64,000 bases of DNA from JBMNIZ01 sp050951405 (GCA_050951405.1 JBMNIZ010000002.1:62001-126000); one strand, 5' to 3'. Positions 1-9,283 are shown, counted from the first letter of the stretch. The notes: a model not told the origin generated them from the sequence alone. Numbers and translations are program-made.

Positions 1-263
1 CCATGGAAAGGCTGGATGGACTGGGAATTAATTATGTGGTTCCGAAAGGTTCCTTCTATATTTTCCCGGATATTAGCAAGTATGGAATGACCTCTTACGA
101 ATTCGCCAGTAGTTTACTTAGACATACTGGAGTATTCACGTTTCCGGGAACTACCTTCGGTAGCGCTGGAGAAGGTTACATAAGAATCTCCCTGCTCGTA
201 TCAACGGAAAAGATTGAAGAGGCTTTCGTAAGGATGGAAAAGTTTTTATCACAGAGACCATAA
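1..263 (+). CDS. Pyridoxal-phosphate aminotransferase, class I/II (C-terminal end only)
   Basis: Only the last ~87 codons are present; the gene enters from the left edge, so the ATG at 3 is probably internal. The segment resembles the small C-terminal domain of fold-type I aminotransferases: a stretch PKGSFYIFPD, then a pattern PGTTFGSAGEGYIRIS whose arginine corresponds to the conserved carboxylate-binding Arg of aspartate-aminotransferase-like enzymes. It sits upstream, on the same strand, of a tautomerase, a dehydrogenase, a TRAP transporter and an amidohydrolase, suggesting a role in breakdown of a nitrogen-containing compound; the substrate cannot be told from this fragment. Confidence 0.85.
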   Translation, partial: MERLDGLGINYVVPKGSFYIFPDISKYGMTSYEFASSLLRHTGVFTFPGTTFGSAGEGYIRISLLVSTEKIEEAFVRMEKFLSQRP

Positions 264-448
264 AATGTTCGGGGTCAAGAACCTTTCACTAGATAAGTAT
301 GGCTAATGCCCATTGCGTTTCCAAAGACGCAACTGAGGCAGGTGGCAATTATTATGCGTTGCATCTAAATTAAGGGAAAAATATACTGATATTTAGCTCT
401 ACTTTTGGTTTTCCGAGTGGACAAATACGAATGAAAGGGGTGGGAGAA

Positions 449-634
449 ATGCCATTTATTCAAATTTATATGGTTGAAGGAAGAACAATTCAACAGAAAA
501 GAGAAATGTCTAAAGTCATTACTGAAGAAGTGGCCAGGATAGCAAAGGTGAAAGAAGATCGAGTGAAAATATATTTCATAGATATGAAACCTGAAAATGT
601 TGTAACCGGGGGTAAGCTTAAAATTGACGAGTGA
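449..634 (+). CDS. 4-oxalocrotonate tautomerase family protein
   Basis: A 61-residue protein starting Met-Pro-Phe-Ile-Gln. The ATG at 449 is chosen over the in-frame one at 431 because it places proline directly after Met, where removal of Met exposes the N-terminal Pro that is the catalytic base in this family, and because a GGGGTGGGAG purine run precedes it. Length matches the usual 60-75 residues of small tautomerases, which act as oligomers and interconvert keto/enol acids. An ERxGRTxxQK-like helix with conserved Arg and a terminal region with VKIYFIDM fit the beta-alpha-beta fold. It lies in the catabolic cluster between an aminotransferase and a zinc dehydrogenase; the exact substrate is unknown. 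Confidence 0.85.
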   Translation: MPFIQIYMVEGRTIQQKREMSKVITEEVARIAKVKEDRVKIYFIDMKPENVVTGGKLKIDE

Positions 635-744
635 AAACACTATTTTTCATTAAGCAGAGACGAAAAGCAAGATTGATTGACGTGGAATGTCTGAGAATGA
701 GTATTTGCGGCAAAACTACTTTTTGCATGAGAAGGGAGCAATTT

Positions 745-1785
745 ATGAAAACTATGAAGGCTGCTGTTCTAAGTAAACCTTATAAGATAGGCATCAAAAA
801 CGTGCCGATTCCGCAAATAGGGGAAAATGAAGTCTTGATAAAGGTAGAAGCTTGCGGCATATGCGGTTCAGATGTTCATGCATATGAAGGCAATCACTTC
901 ATGGTGACTTATCCAAGGGTTCTAGGCCATGAATTTGCAGGAATTATTGTAGAGACCGGCCCAAAGGTGAAAGATCTTAAGGCTGGAGATAGGGTGTGCG
1001 CAGAAACGAATATTCCGTGTGGTGAATGCTATTTATGCAAAAATGGCAATGCAAGACTCTGTAAGAACAAACTAGTTAATGGTTTTAACTTGGATGGCGG
1101 GTTAGCCCAATATGCCAAAATTCCTGAGCAAAATGCTGTTTTGCTACCTGCAAATGTTACTACGGAAGATGCAGCCCTGGCTCAACCAATAGGCGTGGGT
1201 TACCATGCCATAATGGATCGGACCCAGTTGAAGTCAGGAAATTACATTGCGGTATTTGGTGCAGGGGCTATAGGACTGGGTGTAATGGTTGTTGCCAAGT
1301 CAGTCGGTGCCAAGGTAATAATGATAGATTTATTGGACCATAAATTACAAGTATCTTTAGTAATGGGAGCGGACTATATTGTCTGCCCGGGTGAAGAAGA
1401 CCTGCAGCAAAGAGTAATGGAGATAACAAATGGAGTCGGAGTAGACTATGTATTTGAATGTGTGGGCGGGGGTCAAAGTACAACCATACAGCAAGCTGTT
1501 GATATTGTGAAATGTTCTGGATCAATAGTTGTCGTTGGTACATTTGCCCACAAGGAAATGGCAGTAAACATAAATGGAATTCGAGCCAAGGAAATAGATC
1601 TGAAAGGTTCACATGGGCAGTATGGTACTTATGAGCATTGTATTGACCTTGTAGGTAATGGCAAGGCAAATGTCAGACCCATGTATACCCATGAGTTAAG
1701 ACTTAAAGACATTGAAGTGGGCATCAAAATGATAAAGGAACATAAAGACGGCATAATCAAGGCGTTAATTAAGCCTTGGAAATAA
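745..1785 (+). CDS. Zinc-dependent medium-chain alcohol/polyol dehydrogenase
   Basis: A 346-residue MDR-superfamily protein like threonine, sorbitol or galactitol dehydrogenases. The ATG at 745 is chosen because it follows GAAGGGAG and gives the usual N-terminus (MKTMKAAVL); an in-frame extension to 631 overlaps the tautomerase stop and has no family resemblance. Visible motifs: catalytic zinc ligand region ACGICGSDVHAYEG, GHEFAG, a four-cysteine structural zinc site (CGECYLCKNGNARLC), and Rossmann motif GAGAIGLG. It would oxidise a secondary alcohol with NAD(P). Neighbours suggest it acts in the same catabolic route as the aminotransferase, tautomerase and amidohydrolase. The substrate cannot be fixed from sequence. 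Confidence 0.88.
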   Translation: MKTMKAAVLSKPYKIGIKNVPIPQIGENEVLIKVEACGICGSDVHAYEGNHFMVTYPRVLGHEFAGIIVETGPKVKDLKAGDRVCAETNIPCGECYLCKNGNARLCKNKLVNGFNLDGGLAQYAKIPEQNAVLLPANVTTEDAALAQPIGVGYHAIMDRTQLKSGNYIAVFGAGAIGLGVMVVAKSVGAKVIMIDLLDHKLQVSLVMGADYIVCPGEEDLQQRVMEITNGVGVDYVFECVGGGQSTTIQQAVDIVKCSGSIVVVGTFAHKEMAVNINGIRAKEIDLKGSHGQYGTYEHCIDLVGNGKANVRPMYTHELRLKDIEVGIKMIKEHKDGIIKALIKPWK

Positions 1786-2157
1786 GTCATACTGGTTGGG
1801 CGTTGTTGATATGTAGGATTGTACCAACTTTGTCTCAGGTGCTGTGAGGAAGGGGGTGGCCATATAGTTCAGCAGCAGTCCACGTAAAGATGTTCGGCAC
1901 ATGTGATGAAACATCTCTCAAGCAGCAATAACCGAGTAGATTGGTGTGCACGCAACAGACTATTACCATGGTTTGGAGGTGATAGCCCCCAAGACGGTAC
2001 TTAATCGGTTTTGAAAAGGTTAGATTGGTTCAGGTCTTCTTGTCTTTGCGTTAGATATCAAGCTAACGAGTTGAGCATTTTCCAATATTTGTCTTTCAGT
2101 CTGGCAGAACGAGCTTCAGCTTGTTCATCAAAAACATATTTATGGGGAGGAAAAACA
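1786..2157. other. Intergenic region, no gene seen
   Basis: About 370 bases between the dehydrogenase and the TRAP binding protein. No convincing ORF with a ribosome-binding site and no clear hairpin-plus-T-run terminator is visible. The in-frame upstream extension of the TRAP protein (from 2011) is not family-like. The promoter of the TRAP genes probably lies here but no confident -35/-10 pair was recognised. Confidence 0.5.
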
Positions 2158-3219
2158 ATGCTTAATAGTAAAAAGTCATGGCTTCTGATCCTGTTACTGG
2201 TTAGTTCATTATTGCTCGTAGCCATTTTTTCCGGCTGCTCTGATTCCACAACCCCTGAACCTTCCGAACCCGATACTTCTAATGAGGCTACTGAACAAAA
2301 ACCTGGAGCAGATTGGCCAAAAAACCTGACTGTCGGGTGTGGGCCTACAAGCGGTGACCAGTACGTTAAGGCCGGCGCCTGGGCGGGAGAGATGACCAAA
2401 CAGTTGGGAATAAAGATTACACCCGAGTCTACTGCCGGTGACGTTGTTGGTATTCAGATGCTCCAGGCTGGGCAGGTTGATATTGTTACTGTCGGGGCTG
2501 ACCCACTCTATGAAGGCTTTAACGGTGTAGCTGATTGGGCCGAGGGCAAGAAGCTTCAAAACTTCAGGTCCGTATTATCTATTGATCCGTATGCAATACA
2601 GTTTTATACGTTGAAAACCAGCGGTATCCAGAGCATCTATGACATTGAGGGTAAAAGCCTTAACCCGAGTCGTGCCGGGACAAGTATTGATACCTGGGCC
2701 AGACGCTTCTTGGAGGAGCTTGAGATCAAGCCATCTAGAATTGTAAACCAGGCACCTTCCGATGCAAATATGCAGTTGTCCGATGGTTTGCTAGATGTCT
2801 CGGCTGTACAGGGACCATTTCCACATCCGGCGATTACCGAAGCAGGGGCATTAAATGACATTAAGGTTTTTGGCTTTGATAAGGAACTTGCGGACCGGTT
2901 TGCTGAAAAGTATGTTGCATTATCTGTAACTGAGTGTCCGCCCGATACCTACAAAGGACAAAACGAACCGTTTTATACTCTGGGCACATATTTGGTTATG
3001 GCTGTCAGGGAAGATCTGCCGGAGGACCTAATATATGAGTTCACAAAACGCACATTCGAAAACGCCACAAGGACGAGTCTTGAAGCTGCTCACGCCGGCT
3101 TCAAATACCTTGACCCTGCAGCTATTAACAGGGTTGCAATTCCGTTGCACAAAGGAGCAGCCAAGTATTATCGAGAAATTGGTATTGATATCCCTGAACA
3201 CGTAGCTCCGATCGACTAA
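2158..3219 (+). CDS. TAXI-family TRAP transporter substrate-binding lipoprotein
   Basis: A 353-residue secreted binding protein. Start ATG 2158 follows GGGGAGG and begins a lipoprotein signal: basic MLNSKKSW, a Leu/Val-rich core, then a lipobox ending FSGC, so Cys ~25 would be lipidated and hold the protein on the outer face of the membrane. The mature part shows the TAXI pattern (LTVGCGPTSGDQYVKAG near the N-terminus; a DPYAIQFYTLKTSGIQSI segment; YDIEGKSLNPSRAGTS for ligand contact). TAXI proteins deliver organic acids or amino acids to a fused TRAP permease, which is the next gene, 61 bases downstream. The ligand is unknown but is plausibly the substrate of the amidohydrolase further down. 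Confidence 0.9.
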   Translation: MLNSKKSWLLILLLVSSLLLVAIFSGCSDSTTPEPSEPDTSNEATEQKPGADWPKNLTVGCGPTSGDQYVKAGAWAGEMTKQLGIKITPESTAGDVVGIQMLQAGQVDIVTVGADPLYEGFNGVADWAEGKKLQNFRSVLSIDPYAIQFYTLKTSGIQSIYDIEGKSLNPSRAGTSIDTWARRFLEELEIKPSRIVNQAPSDANMQLSDGLLDVSAVQGPFPHPAITEAGALNDIKVFGFDKELADRFAEKYVALSVTECPPDTYKGQNEPFYTLGTYLVMAVREDLPEDLIYEFTKRTFENATRTSLEAAHAGFKYLDPAAINRVAIPLHKGAAKYYREIGIDIPEHVAPID

Positions 3220-3280
3220 GGACGACTCTCAAGAGGGGTTGTTTGAGTTGTAGCAAAAAACAGGGAAAGAGGGGTTCCTT

Positions 3281-5188
3281 TTGTCTCAAAATGCAAGTCC
3301 AGCTACTGATAGGCTAGAGGAAGACGAAAGAGGAAGGAGGTCGCTCAGAGGCTTTTGGTTTGTCTTCGTATTTGCTCTTGGGGTTATCACAACGTTATTT
3401 CATATCATAACCTTAACCATATATCCACTTGACCCCTGGGTTTTTCGTGGAATAAGCCTGGGTCTGTTTACAATACTAACCTTCTTGCTCGTACCAGGCT
3501 GGAAGGGTGCTAAAGATAACGTACACCTAGCTGACATTGCATTATGTATTATGGCACTGGCTGCAATGGTTTACTTGGGATTGACTTATGGTGCAATGTA
3601 TTATCGTGCCGGTTTTGCACCTACCACAATGGATTGGATTTTTGGGTTTGTAGCGGTAGTCCTGACCGTTGAAATGACACGCCGCCTATTGGGGCTTACT
3701 TTGCCTATCATATCAGTATTACTTATTTTCTACGCCTTGTTTGGCGGTAATCTTCCGGGAATACTTTCCCACAGGGGTTATGAGTTTAACCGTCTGATGA
3801 GCATGCTCTTTAGCACCGAAGGCCTTTATGGTACTGCCATGCATGTTGCTTCTACCTATATTATCTTCTTTGTTGCTTTTGCCGCCTTCCTTCGTTTTTC
3901 AGGCGTAGGTGACTTGTTTATTGAACTGGCCATGGCCCTGGCTGGTGCTGCAAGAGGCGGGCCAGCTAAAGTAGCTATTTTTTCCAGTGCCCTCTTTGGT
4001 ACCGTTCAAGGGGGAGCGATACAAAACGTGCTAACTACTGGCTCTTTTACCATACCTCTCATGAAGCGGATTGGCTATGAACCTCACTTTGCTGGGGCGG
4101 TTGAGGCCATTGCTTCCACAGGCGGCCAAATTATGCCTCCGATAATGGGCGCAGTAGCATTTGTGTTGGCAGAAGCCAGTGGCACGCCTTACCGGGATGT
4201 GATGCTGGCCGCTCTACTCCCTGCCATATGCTACTTTACATCGGTTTATTTTATGGTTGATGCTGAGGCTGTCAAAAACAATTTAGTAGGAATGCCACGT
4301 TCGGCAATACCCAATACTTGGAGTGTTCTTCACAAGGGAGGGCACTTACTTATACCGATAGTCTTGTTAGTATATCTAATTGTTAGTGGGCGTTCAGTAA
4401 TTTATTCAGCCTTGGGTAGTACGATTGCTACAATTATAGTCAGCTGGTGGCGCAAAGAAACGAGGATTGACTGGAAGAAGTTTTTGGGCGGTCTTTATGA
4501 AGGTGCTATAGATTCTCTTGAAGCGGTCGCAGCCTGTGGTATCGCTGGCATTGTCATTGGTATTTTGGTCATGACAGGTTTGGGGCAGAGCTTGGTAATG
4601 TTAATTGTAGATCTTGCTGCAGGTAATCTACCGTTAACTCTGGTATTTATTATGATCGTTTCAATTATTCTGGGCATGGGTATGCCGACTGTTCCTGCAT
4701 ATATCCTGGCAGCTTCAGTGGGCGTGCCGGCAGTAGTTAAGATGGGTGCTCCAGCATTTGCTTCCCATATGTTCGTTATGTATTTCGCATGTCTTTCATC
4801 TGTTACACCACCAATTGCTCTTGCCAGCTACGCTGCTGCGGGCCTGGCGAAAGCAGATATGAACCGTACAGGCTGGACTGCGCTCAAGCTCGGTATAGCA
4901 GCATATATTGTACCATACATGATCATATATAGCCCCGCTCTTTTATGGGATGGGCCGTGGTACGTAATATTGCGCTGTCTATTTACCGTTTTTGTCGGTG
5001 CATATGCCTTGGCCCAGGGGGTTAACGGTTATCATTTCGCATTGCTTCGCTTGTTGTATGTTGCGGTAGGCTTGATGCTAATTTCCCCTGATGTTCTTAC
5101 TGACATCATTGGTTTTACGGTTTTGGGCATGCTTGTACTAATTCAACGTTTCAGTAAAAAAGGCAGGAATGTAACACCTGCTAATTAG
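3281..5188 (+). CDS. TRAP transporter permease, fused small and large subunits (4TM/12TM)
   Basis: A 635-residue polytopic membrane protein. TTG at 3281 is used as start, preceded by AAAGAGGGG; no better start is nearby. Many hydrophobic helices are visible along its whole length. The N-terminal ~170 residues match the small DctQ-like part and the rest the DctM-like part, with typical segments GGGAIQNVLTTGSFTIPLMK, ASTGGQIMPPIMGA and MGMPTVPAYILAA. Fused permeases of this kind pair with TAXI binding proteins and take up substrate with sodium or proton gradient. It lies between its binding protein and an amidohydrolase, forming an apparent transport-plus-catabolism operon. Confidence 0.93.
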   Translation: MSQNASPATDRLEEDERGRRSLRGFWFVFVFALGVITTLFHIITLTIYPLDPWVFRGISLGLFTILTFLLVPGWKGAKDNVHLADIALCIMALAAMVYLGLTYGAMYYRAGFAPTTMDWIFGFVAVVLTVEMTRRLLGLTLPIISVLLIFYALFGGNLPGILSHRGYEFNRLMSMLFSTEGLYGTAMHVASTYIIFFVAFAAFLRFSGVGDLFIELAMALAGAARGGPAKVAIFSSALFGTVQGGAIQNVLTTGSFTIPLMKRIGYEPHFAGAVEAIASTGGQIMPPIMGAVAFVLAEASGTPYRDVMLAALLPAICYFTSVYFMVDAEAVKNNLVGMPRSAIPNTWSVLHKGGHLLIPIVLLVYLIVSGRSVIYSALGSTIATIIVSWWRKETRIDWKKFLGGLYEGAIDSLEAVAACGIAGIVIGILVMTGLGQSLVMLIVDLAAGNLPLTLVFIMIVSIILGMGMPTVPAYILAASVGVPAVVKMGAPAFASHMFVMYFACLSSVTPPIALASYAAAGLAKADMNRTGWTALKLGIAAYIVPYMIIYSPALLWDGPWYVILRCLFTVFVGAYALAQGVNGYHFALLRLLYVAVGLMLISPDVLTDIIGFTVLGMLVLIQRFSKKGRNVTPAN

Positions 5189-5317
5189 TACGTATCAGGC
5201 AAATTTAGTGAGAAGTTGTTATTCCCAGAAAGCTTTCTGACAATAAGTCAACGTACTGTAGAGAGAGCTGGACGGATGTAGCATAAGCAGAAAAGGCAGA
5301 AAGGCAGGTAGATTTTT

Positions 5318-6709
5318 ATGAAGAAAAAAGTTAATTTGCTCATCATGGGAGGAACCGTTATTACTGTTGACAAGGAGCGGCGGATTATCGTTGATGGTGC
5401 ATTGGCGGTTGCGGATAATCGAATAGTGGAAGTGGGCAAACGAGCAGATCTTGAGGCGGCTTACGAAGGTGTACAAGTAATTGACGCTGGAGATAAGATA
5501 ATAATGCCCGGGTTAATAGACTCTCATACTCATTTTCATGATCCAGTCAAGGGGTTTATTCCAGACGATGTCATCTCGCGTGAGTGGGTAATTGATTACA
5601 TGTGGCCGGCTATTGCCAACACTGATGAAGAATTGGAATACTGGGGTGCCATGGCCAACATGGCTTATAAAATAAGAACAGGCACAACGTGTTTTACCGA
5701 ATGCGGCTCTCCCTCTGTAGACAATGTGGTTGAAGCTATCAAGGAGGCAGGTGTGCGGGTCAACCTTGGGCCCTATATTTGGGATCAGATAGGATGGGGC
5801 AAATACGGGCCTCCACTGGATACAACAGAAGGTGCATTACAGAAGACTGTTGATTTAATCCACAAATATAACGGCCACTGTAATGGAAAGATCCAGATCT
5901 TTTCTACGACCGAAGCAGTGGGTACCGCATCAGATGCTTTGTTAATAGGTTTAAAAGAAATAGCTGATGAATACGATATCTGGATGCAGGCTCATTGTGC
6001 AACCTCGACAGAGTTAGTGGCGGCGACTCTAAAACGTACAGGGCACCGTGAAGTGGAGCACTTTAATGCCATTGGCATTCTTGGGCCGAATCTTTTACTG
6101 GGGCACTGTATAGACCTTAACGATGACGAAGTGGACATGCTCAAAGATGCTGATGTCAAAGTGGTTATGAACCCTGGAGCAGCTATTCGGCAGGTTAAGG
6201 GGATTACGCAACTAAGCAAGTTTCCGCGCATGTTGCGCGAAGGCATTACCATTGGTATCGGTATTGATTCCTTCAACTCGACGTGTACTGGCGACTTGAT
6301 TCAAATGGCCCGCTTGGGTATAGGCCTGATCAGGGATATGTCCATGGATAGTACTATTGCTGGAGCAGAAAAGGCGGTTGAAATGATTACTATTGATGGT
6401 GCCAAGGCAAATGGTATGGAAGACCGGATAGGGTCACTTGAGCCGGGGAAATTGGCCGATATCATTATTATTAACCCGCGAAGGCCGGAATGGGTTCCAA
6501 TGGTTAATGTGATCAGCAATCTCATCTGGGCTGCTGATGGTGACTCTGTTGACACTGTAATTGTTGACGGGGAAATTATCTACAATCAAGGTAAATATAA
6601 GGGCATTAATATTGAGGAAATAGTAGTTAATCTTGAGCGTTTGACAGCTGATTTTCTAAAGAAAATGGAGCCGTATGCCAAACCCAAGTTTCACTGGCCA
6701 TTAGTATAG
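5318..6709 (+). CDS. Amidohydrolase / MTA-SAH deaminase-like metal-dependent hydrolase
   Basis: A 463-residue metal hydrolase of the amidohydrolase superfamily (AtzB/TrzA/MTA-SAH deaminase branch). The metal site is visible as DSHTHFHD (His70, His72), a second His in QAHCATST around residue 225, a third in GHCIDLNDDE around 270, and an Asp in IGIDSFNSTC. The C-terminal GSLEPGKLADIIIIN belongs to the composite beta-sandwich. Such enzymes deaminate or dechlorinate purine-, pyrimidine- or triazine-like rings, or hydrolyse amides. It is 129 bases downstream of a TRAP permease, so its substrate is probably imported by that transporter. Annotated family names such as SAH deaminase should be taken as family-level only. 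Confidence 0.88.
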   Translation: MKKKVNLLIMGGTVITVDKERRIIVDGALAVADNRIVEVGKRADLEAAYEGVQVIDAGDKIIMPGLIDSHTHFHDPVKGFIPDDVISREWVIDYMWPAIANTDEELEYWGAMANMAYKIRTGTTCFTECGSPSVDNVVEAIKEAGVRVNLGPYIWDQIGWGKYGPPLDTTEGALQKTVDLIHKYNGHCNGKIQIFSTTEAVGTASDALLIGLKEIADEYDIWMQAHCATSTELVAATLKRTGHREVEHFNAIGILGPNLLLGHCIDLNDDEVDMLKDADVKVVMNPGAAIRQVKGITQLSKFPRMLREGITIGIGIDSFNSTCTGDLIQMARLGIGLIRDMSMDSTIAGAEKAVEMITIDGAKANGMEDRIGSLEPGKLADIIIINPRRPEWVPMVNVISNLIWAADGDSVDTVIVDGEIIYNQGKYKGINIEEIVVNLERLTADFLKKMEPYAKPKFHWPLV

Positions 6710-6815
6710 CATTACTTGTTGTTTGTAGCATGATTGGATTCACTTTTGTTATTCAAGTAGCGTTACAAAGGAGCTGAGCAGGCAGACCTGTAAATAAACA
6801 AGGGACTTTCACCAT

Positions 6816-6857
6816 ACCCATATACACTCCCTGTCAGGGTTTTGTGTATGGGTTTTT
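6816..6857. terminator. Intrinsic terminator between convergent genes
   Basis: ACCCA-TATACAC (6816-6827) pairs with GTGTA-TGGGT (6844-6853) with a small bulge, enclosing an inner CCCTG/CAGGG stem; five T follow. It lies between the amidohydrolase and the oppositely oriented DUF401 gene and could serve both, although the T run is on the + strand side. Confidence 0.7.
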
Positions 6858-6859
6858 CC

Positions 6860-8110
6860 TTAAATCCAGGTAAGAATAAGCGCTAAAATGATTGTGGCTA
6901 TTAAAAAGATTGATTGGAGCGGTAATAGCAGGGGATAGACTTCCTTAAAGCCCACTTGGAAAAACTCATTGGAGACCAGCAGGCAGAGGTGTATGGGTGA
7001 AATGATGTAGCCAAACATTATGCCGGAGAAAATCAGACATTGATAAGCGACACCGGCTAAATCGTAGCCCACTAGGGGTATGAAGATTGGGTATAAAATG
7101 GCCGATCCCACGATGGGATGCCCGGCCACAAAGCCGATGATAATGGAAGTGGCAAGCAGAATGAGGATAAAAGGCATGTCAATTTGCTGGATCATTTCAG
7201 CGAGAAGGGGGATAGCCCGGTTACTTTGAATAAAGGCGCCAAATATGAGAATGGTAAAAACGGCCAGGCCCAGTTGCCAGCTGATGCCGCTCACGAATAA
7301 ATCCTTGATCTTTGACCGCTGCAGCAGGCCGTGCGTCTTTCGATCCAAGTAAAAGGAAAGGAGCAGTGCCATCACCAGCACCAGGATAAAATTTATGCCC
7401 AACCCTGCCAGTCCCAAGGCCAGGATGATGGGGGAACCGCTGACTAGAATTTGCTTCAAAGCGTGAGCTTTTGATTGTTCGCCCTGTTCGGCTGCTTGGG
7501 CTGTTGGAACTGGATGATTTGATTTGGGCCAGTATTTAATTAAGATTGACAATCCCAGCAATATACTGACAGCTGACGGCAGGGCAAAAAACTTGATTAT
7601 CGGGCCGAAACCCAATCTGGTCAAATCCGCCAGCACAATCATCGCCGGTGCCAGGGGATTCACATACACAATGGCATGGCGGAAAAAAATGTTGGCTGCT
7701 GATCTGGATCCTGCATCCATGTTAATTTTTTCACCCAATTTGTCGGCAAAGGGTGCGGAAATAATTGCTCCGCCTGGGATCGCCAGAAAGCCCATGGCGG
7801 GAAGGATGATTGCTATCAACAGGTGGATGTTGTTGATTAGTCTGATCAGGGCGGACAAAAGGTCTTCCAGAAGTCGCGTTTGATACATGACGCTGGCCAA
7901 CAGGGTGATGAGGAGCACCGCCGTCACCAGTTCCATGGTGTCGTAGCTGAATGCTGCTTTGCAGACCATTTGGCCGACTTCTTTGATATCCATGGACATG
8001 GAAAAAGCCAGGACCATTGACCCTGTGATCATGGCTGCCGACACATTATGCCATTTTGATGTGATGAGGACAATCAGCATGAGAGAAATGCCCAGACCGG
8101 CTAATTCCAT
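6860..8110 (-). CDS. DUF401 family integral membrane protein
   Basis: A 416-residue polytopic protein with roughly ten to twelve hydrophobic helices. The start at 8110 is chosen because on the minus strand AAGAAGGA lies six to seven bases before it; an upstream ATG at 8131 has no such site. The pattern matches DUF401: FLAIPGGAIISAPFADKLGEK with conserved Pro-Gly-Gly, a FFRHAIVYVNPLAP segment, and GFVAGHPIVGSAI near the C-terminus. These resemble ion-transporter (citrate/gluconate-type) folds, so a role in organic-anion transport is possible but unproven. It faces the TRAP/amidohydrolase genes and is separated from the methyltransferase by a divergent 470-bp region. Confidence 0.85.
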   Translation of the reverse strand: MELAGLGISLMLIVLITSKWHNVSAAMITGSMVLAFSMSMDIKEVGQMVCKAAFSYDTMELVTAVLLITLLASVMYQTRLLEDLLSALIRLINNIHLLIAIILPAMGFLAIPGGAIISAPFADKLGEKINMDAGSRSAANIFFRHAIVYVNPLAPAMIVLADLTRLGFGPIIKFFALPSAVSILLGLSILIKYWPKSNHPVPTAQAAEQGEQSKAHALKQILVSGSPIILALGLAGLGINFILVLVMALLLSFYLDRKTHGLLQRSKIKDLFVSGISWQLGLAVFTILIFGAFIQSNRAIPLLAEMIQQIDMPFILILLATSIIIGFVAGHPIVGSAILYPIFIPLVGYDLAGVAYQCLIFSGIMFGYIISPIHLCLLVSNEFFQVGFKEVYPLLLPLQSIFLIATIILALILTWI

Positions 8111-8508
8111 CAACAATCCTTCTTTCTGCATGTCCTTTGTTTTTGTCCTGGAATACCTGGACCAATTGTTGTTTCCCGTAAAGCATAGGCAAGAACGCCG
8201 GCAAATTCGTCAGGCATTCATCCCCAGCTGCTTTCTCTTCAGGACTGTAGATTTGTCTAAGATGGTTCTTTACGGCTCAGCTTCATAGTATTTACGGAGG
8301 ATTCTTTCACTTACCTTATTATACCATGAAAAGGCTCAATTGGTGCTCTGCAAGTGGTCAGTTGGTCTGAAATGCCGCCCGGGTTTTTGGCATGACCATG
8401 ATCTTTTTTCCCCATGGTTTGCAAAAGAGCAAACTGGACATCAACAGCCCGGCTGTGCTAAAATAGCTTCAGCTAAGAAAGAAAATGAAAAAAAGAAAAG
8501 CTGCTGAC
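8111..8508. other. Divergent intergenic region with minus-strand promoter candidate
   Basis: About 400 bases without a gene, between divergent DUF401 and methyltransferase genes. On the minus strand TGGTATAAT (TATAAT at 8323-8318) forms an extended -10 element that could start the DUF401 transcript with a ~200-nt leader; no good -35 is seen. No other structure was recognised. Confidence 0.4.
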
Positions 8509-8529
8509 GGTTAAGCGGGGTGCTTAACC
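8509..8529. repeat. Perfect 8-bp inverted repeat (hairpin)
   Basis: GGTTAAGC (8509-8516) and GCTTAACC (8522-8529) flank GGGGT. The stem is followed by TTAAATAATA rather than a clear T run, so it may be an operator or a weak terminator upstream of the methyltransferase gene. Confidence 0.5.
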
Positions 8530-8541
8530 TTAAATAATATA

Positions 8542-8560
8542 TACAAGATCTGTTCTTGTA
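8542..8560. promoter_or_regulatory. Candidate operator: 7-bp inverted repeat before methyltransferase gene
   Basis: TACAAGA (8542-8548) and TCTTGTA (8554-8560) are perfect inverted repeats with a 5-nt spacer, 18 bases upstream of the methyltransferase ATG and next to an AT-rich TAAATAATATATA stretch that could hold a -10. Position and symmetry suggest a repressor site; the regulator is unknown. Confidence 0.45.
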
Positions 8561-8578
8561 TGAGAAAGGGGTGCTTTT

Positions 8579-9268
8579 ATGGCAGAAATCTTCGATCATA
8601 TCGCCCATGAATACGATGACTGGTATAAAACTCCCCTGGGGGCCACTGTTGACCGGGTGGAGAGGGAATTGGTCTGGGAAATGCTGGATCCTCAACCCGG
8701 TCAGGAGCTGCTGGACTTGGGCTGCGGCACCGGCCTGTATGCCATTGACCTGGCCCGGCAAGGGCTGCGGGTGACAGGGTTGGACATCTCTTCCGCCATG
8801 CTGGAAAAAGCGCGAGAGAAAAGCCGGCAGCTGGGTCTGGACATCAATTTTATCCAAGGGGATGCCACCTGCCTGCCTTTTGCCGACCAAACCTTCGACT
8901 CCATCTTGTCCGTAACGGCTTTTGAGTTTATCACCGAGCCGGAGAAATTCCTCCGGGAAGCCTTAAGGGTAGTGAAAATCGGAGGGAAGGTGGTGATCGG
9001 CGTAATCGGGGGAGACAGCCCTTGGAGTGCTATGTACGAGGAAAAGGCCAGGAAAGGGCACCCAATTTTCAAGCATGCCAAATTTTATACTCCAGAGGAA
9101 TTCAAAGAACTCTTGCCCGATAAATTAGTAGAGGTTAAAACCGCCCTTTATTTCCCGCCTGACCCGGAAAACTTCCAGGTGGAGAAAGCCCTGGAGGCGG
9201 AAAAGAAGGGGCGGGCCCTGGGAAGCCCTGGTGCAGGCTTCGTCTGCGGTCTTTGGAAAAATTTATAA
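8579..9268 (+). CDS. Class I SAM-dependent methyltransferase
   Basis: A 229-residue protein with the SAM-binding motif LDLGCGTG at residues 45-53, an acidic residue ending strand 2 (GLDIS), a D/N motif GDATCLPFADQTFD, and the ILSVTAFEFITEPEKFLREALRVV region of the UbiE/Methyltransf_11 type. ATG 8579 is preceded by GAAAGGGG. The substrate is not apparent. It is followed 15 bases later by a small YkoF-like protein, likely in one transcript. Confidence 0.88.
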   Translation: MAEIFDHIAHEYDDWYKTPLGATVDRVERELVWEMLDPQPGQELLDLGCGTGLYAIDLARQGLRVTGLDISSAMLEKAREKSRQLGLDINFIQGDATCLPFADQTFDSILSVTAFEFITEPEKFLREALRVVKIGGKVVIGVIGGDSPWSAMYEEKARKGHPIFKHAKFYTPEEFKELLPDKLVEVKTALYFPPDPENFQVEKALEAEKKGRALGSPGAGFVCGLWKNL

Positions 9269-9283
9269 AGCGGAGGTTAGCGC

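Noticed and set aside
313..332. Hairpin TTGCGT/ACGCAA between aminotransferase and tautomerase as a terminator
   Set aside because: Short stem, no T run, and genes on both sides are co-directional; no clear role.
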